Shown here piece by piece: positions 61,797-64,000 of a stretch of DNA of 64,000 bases (its first letter is position 1; every line of letters starts with the position of its first letter). The DNA lies in the NCBI RefSeq assembly GCF_000802185.1, contig NZ_KN676113.1:1-64000 (forward strand). The letters are read 5' to 3'. The stretch comes from Belnapia sp. F-4-1 (GTDB lineage Bacteria > Pseudomonadota > Alphaproteobacteria > Acetobacterales > Acetobacteraceae). The position numbers were made by a program, and so were the translations under genes. The notes beneath the pieces were generated by a model. It saw nothing but the letters and a program-made list of their open reading frames with translations. It was not told the DNA's origin and did no database searches.

Positions 61797-61949
61797 TTGT
61801 CGAATCGCCAACGCCCCGACCTGATCGGCCTGATCGCCCTCGGAGTCATCGTCGCCGTGATGGTCGGCGGGTACTTCCTCTTCCCTGCCCTGCAGGCGGC
61901 AATGGGCTACCAGGACTGCATCGCCTCCGGCCGCATCACCGGCTGCTAG
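61797..61949 (+). CDS. Small membrane peptide, TTG start
   Basis: A TTG at 61797 opens a 50-residue frame: a basic-polar start (SNRQRPD), one hydrophobic helix (LIGLIALGVIVAVMVGGYFL) and a tail with two cysteines (YQDCIASGRITGC). The composition and Cys pattern look like small Acetobacteraceae membrane peptides of unknown function. Its TAG stop is provided by the first bases of the RIME-like repeat, so the original end may have been different. Confidence 0.55.
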   Translation: MSNRQRPDLIGLIALGVIVAVMVGGYFLFPALQAAMGYQDCIASGRITGC

Positions 61950-62055
61950 AGCAAATACCTCCGATCGGATGGAATCATCTGATCGGAGGTATTTGCTCGC
62001 CAAAACAACAGACCAGAGCGGGTTCCGTGAGCCCGTGCGAACGGAACCGCTCTAG
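61946..62055. repeat. RIME-like composite palindromic repeat (110 bp)
   Basis: The element starts CTAGAGC and ends GCTCTAG. It contains two palindromes: GAGCAAATACCTCCGATC (61949-61966) with its exact complement at 61981-61998, continuing through a G-T pair and GATG/CATC to a GAAT loop; and AGAGCGGGTTCCGT (62015-62028) with ACGGAACCGCTCT (62041-62053), one base bulged. Two large palindromes in about 110 bp is the design of RIME elements of alphaproteobacteria. It lies between convergent genes and gives the TAG stop of both. Confidence 0.75.
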
Positions 62056-63551
62056 GTTGCGCTTTCCGACAACGTCCGCTGCACCGCCCGCCGCCAGCCG
62101 CGGTAGGCCGCCTCCCGCTCGGCCTCGGCCATGACCGGGCCGAAGCGCCGGTCGAGTTGCCAGCGCCCCGCGAATTCCGCCGGCTCCGGGCAAAGCCCCG
62201 CCTGCAAACCGGCGAGGTAGCCGGCCCCCAACGCCGTCGTCTCGCGGATGATCGGCCTGTCCACCGGCGCCCCCAGCACGTCGGCCAGGAACTGCATCGT
62301 CCAGTCGGAGGCGACCATGCCGCCATCGACGCGCAGCACCGCCCTCGCCCCGGCGCCCATGTCGGCCTGCATGGCCTCGACCAGGTCGCGCGTCTGGTAG
62401 CCAACGCTCTCCAGCGCGGCGCGGGCGAAGTCGGCCCGGCCCGAGGCGCGGGTCAGCCCATGGATGGTGCCGCGCGCCTCCGCGTCCCAGTGCGGCACGC
62501 CGAGGCCGACGAAGGCCGGCACCAGGTAGAGCCGCCCCGCCGGGTCCGACTGCGCCGCCAGCGCGCCGCTCTCCGCCGCATCCTTGATGATGCCGAGCCC
62601 GTCGCGCAGCCATTGCACCGCCGCCCCGGCGACGAAGATCGCCCCTTCCAGCGCATAGGTCCGCCGGCCGCGGAGCTGATAGGCGATGGTCGTCAGCAAC
62701 CGGTGGCTGGAGGCGACCGGCGCCTCCCCCGTGTTCAGCAGGGCGAAGCAGCCCGTCCCGTAGGTCGACTTCACCATCCCCGGCTCGAAGCAGGCCTGCC
62801 CCACCGTCGCCGCCTGCTGGTCCCCGGCGATGCCGAGCACCGGGATCGCGGCGCCGAACAGCGTCGTCGTGCCGAAGTCGGCCGCGCAGTCGCGCACCTC
62901 CGGCAGCATCCCCATCGGCACGCGAAACAACGCGCACATCGCCGGGTCCCAGGCGCCGGCGCGGATGTCGAAGAGCATGGTGCGCGCCGCGTTGGTCGCG
63001 TCCGTCGCATGCACGCGCCCCTCGGTGAGGCGCCAGAGCAGGAAGCTATCGACCGTGCCGAAGGCCAGCTCCCCCCGCTCGGCGGCAGCCCGAGCGCCGG
63101 GCACGGCATCGAGGATCCAGGCGATCTTGGTCGCCGAGAAATAGGGATCGATCAGCAGCCCCGTCATCGCCGCGACGCCGGCCGCATGCCCCGCCTCGCG
63201 CAGCGCCGCGCAGGTGGCGGCCGTCCGCCGGTCCTGCCAGACGATGGCGCGATGGACCGGACGGCCGGTGCGCCGGTCCCAGACCAGCGTCGTTTCCCGC
63301 TGGTTGGCGATGCCGATGCCGGCGATCTGCGCGGGCGCGAGCCCCGCCTTGCCGATCGCTTCCCGCATCACAGCGAGCGAGGTTTCCCAGAGATCCTCCG
63401 CCTCATGCTCCACCCAGCCGGACTGCGGGTAATGCTGCGCGAATTCCTGCTGCGCCGAGGCGACGGGCGCGAGATCTGGCGTACGGAAGACGATCGCCCG
63501 GGTGGAGGTGGTGCCCTGATCGAGGGCGAGGATATGGCCTTCGGCGGGCAT
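62052..63551 (-). CDS. glpK: Glycerol kinase
   Basis: GlpK phosphorylates glycerol to glycerol 3-phosphate. The 499-residue product has [14 protein letters not shown] (ATP phosphate loop), [68 protein letters not shown] and [21 protein letters not shown]. The stop codon is made by the terminal bases of the RIME-like repeat, so the last residues (TLSESAT) may have been altered. It follows a glycerol-type binding protein, as in the glp ABC operons of rhizobia. Confidence 0.96.
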   Translation of the reverse strand: MPAEGHILALDQGTTSTRAIVFRTPDLAPVASAQQEFAQHYPQSGWVEHEAEDLWETSLAVMREAIGKAGLAPAQIAGIGIANQRETTLVWDRRTGRPVHRAIVWQDRRTAATCAALREAGHAAGVAAMTGLLIDPYFSATKIAWILDAVPGARAAAERGELAFGTVDSFLLWRLTEGRVHATDATNAARTMLFDIRAGAWDPAMCALFRVPMGMLPEVRDCAADFGTTTLFGAAIPVLGIAGDQQAATVGQACFEPGMVKSTYGTGCFALLNTGEAPVASSHRLLTTIAYQLRGRRTYALEGAIFVAGAAVQWLRDGLGIIKDAAESGALAAQSDPAGRLYLVPAFVGLGVPHWDAEARGTIHGLTRASGRADFARAALESVGYQTRDLVEAMQADMGAGARAVLRVDGGMVASDWTMQFLADVLGAPVDRPIIRETTALGAGYLAGLQAGLCPEPAEFAGRWQLDRRFGPVMAEAEREAAYRGWRRAVQRTLSESAT

Positions 63552-63576
63552 CGGCGGAACCTCTGATGGGTTAAGC

Positions 63577-63598
63577 GGCGGGGGCCGAAGCCCCCGCC
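63577..63598 (-). terminator. Hairpin with TTCG loop between binding protein and glpK
   Basis: On the complement, GGCGGGGGC and GCCCCCGCC (9 bp) enclose the very stable TTCG tetraloop. There is no T-run. It may stabilise the upstream message or reduce transcription into glpK. Confidence 0.5.
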
Positions 63599-63605
63599 AG
63601 TCGGA

Positions 63606-64000
63606 TCAGCCGCGGCGCGGCGGGTTGGCCGGCCAGCTCTGGATGAGCTTGTCGTAGTCGACCGTCTCGCCTTGCGGCTTCTCGTTCGACAACTTGCGTT
63701 GCGGCGCGATGTTGCCGTCCTTCTCCGCCCGCTCGTACCACTGCTCGGCGCTGGTGCGCGGGTTGAGCCGCGGGCCGCACTCGCCCTGCACATTGGCGCG
63801 CTGAAGCCGCTCGAGCACGCTGTCCTGCGCCGCCGCCAGCGAGTCCATCGCCGCCTGCGGCGTCTTCGCGCCCGAGGAGGCGTCGCCGATATTCTGCCAC
63901 CAGAGCTGCGCCAGGCGCGGATAATCGGGGATGTTCACCCCCGTCGGCGTCCACTGCACCCGCGCCGGCGAGCGGTAGAACTCGATCAGCCCACCGAGCT
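63606..64000 (-). CDS. ABC transporter binding protein, C-terminal fragment (GlpV-like)
   Basis: The window holds 130 codons of the C-terminus, ending NPPRRG. The segment VQWTPTGVNIPDYPRLAQLWWQNIGDA, followed by KTPQAAMDSLAAAQDSVLERL and the Cys-containing GECGPRLNPRTSAEQWYERA, matches extracellular binding proteins of glycerol ABC transporters (GlpV type). Its position just upstream of glpK agrees. The gene continues beyond 64000. Confidence 0.85.
   Translation of the reverse strand, partial: LGGLIEFYRSPARVQWTPTGVNIPDYPRLAQLWWQNIGDASSGAKTPQAAMDSLAAAQDSVLERLQRANVQGECGPRLNPRTSAEQWYERAEKDGNIAPQRKLSNEKPQGETVDYDKLIQSWPANPPRRG

Overview
The window is very GC-rich chromosomal DNA with dense, often overlapping genes. 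It most resembles an alphaproteobacterium of the Acetobacteraceae (Roseomonas/Belnapia-like). Reasons: a TrcR (DUF1013) regulator, DUF1192 and paired YdcH proteins, the cysteine-poor bL31 form, many lone solute-binding proteins of Bug, Liv, Dpp and Aap types, and an alphaproteobacterial RIME-like palindromic repeat. The assignment is by gene content only. I see no prophage, transposase, CRISPR array or plasmid function.

Layout. 1-1060: first 23 codons of an EF-Tu gene, tRNA-Gly(TCC), a doubtful small ORF and crcB. 1268-12518: ilvD, an NtaA-like flavin monooxygenase, a peptide-type binding protein with two tandem Lin0512 proteins, an N-formylglutamate amidohydrolase-like gene with two transglutaminases, a DUF6481 protein, a Baeyer-Villiger-type monooxygenase and a small binding protein. 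12523-19018: an IclR regulator divergent from an aromatic-degradation operon (FAD hydroxylase, DUF2783, metallo-beta-lactamase-fold protein, hmgA, fumarylacetoacetase). 19159-24494: a Bug binding protein, an AroE-like/SDR pair, and eutB-eutC-arfB.

24579-33422 is an uncharacterised catabolic island: a two-subunit ThDP decarboxylase, a D-2-hydroxyacid dehydrogenase, an MmgE/PrpD protein, a complete TRAP transporter, a GntR regulator and an IlvD/Edd-type dehydratase. Two near-identical 22-bp sites, one before dctP and one between gntR and the dehydratase, mark a probable GntR regulon.

33660-47824: amidase, luciferase-like oxidoreductase, AEC exporter, several lone binding proteins, pyridoxal kinase and a complete branched-chain amino-acid-type ABC transporter. 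47847-60483 is mostly housekeeping: rpmE, an Hsp20 gene with a ROSE-like RNA thermometer, trcR, purE-purK, two tandem OmpA paralogs with a shared upstream dyad, a GNAT-Nudix fusion, tRNA-Ala(CGC), yggT-DUF167-folD-eamA, rplU-rpmA and obgE. 60480-64000: an MFS exporter, a 50-residue membrane peptide, the RIME-like repeat, glpK and the end of a glycerol-type ABC binding protein.

The most novel points are: (1) the 110-bp repeat whose two ends supply the stop codons of both convergent neighbours; (2) the GntR-marked catabolic island; (3) the ROSE-like leader whose heat-shock-like -35 box lies in the loop of the upstream terminator; (4) tandem Lin0512 genes coupled to a binding protein; (5) tandem OmpA genes sharing a dyad. 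All functions are inferred by reading motifs; no database search was run.
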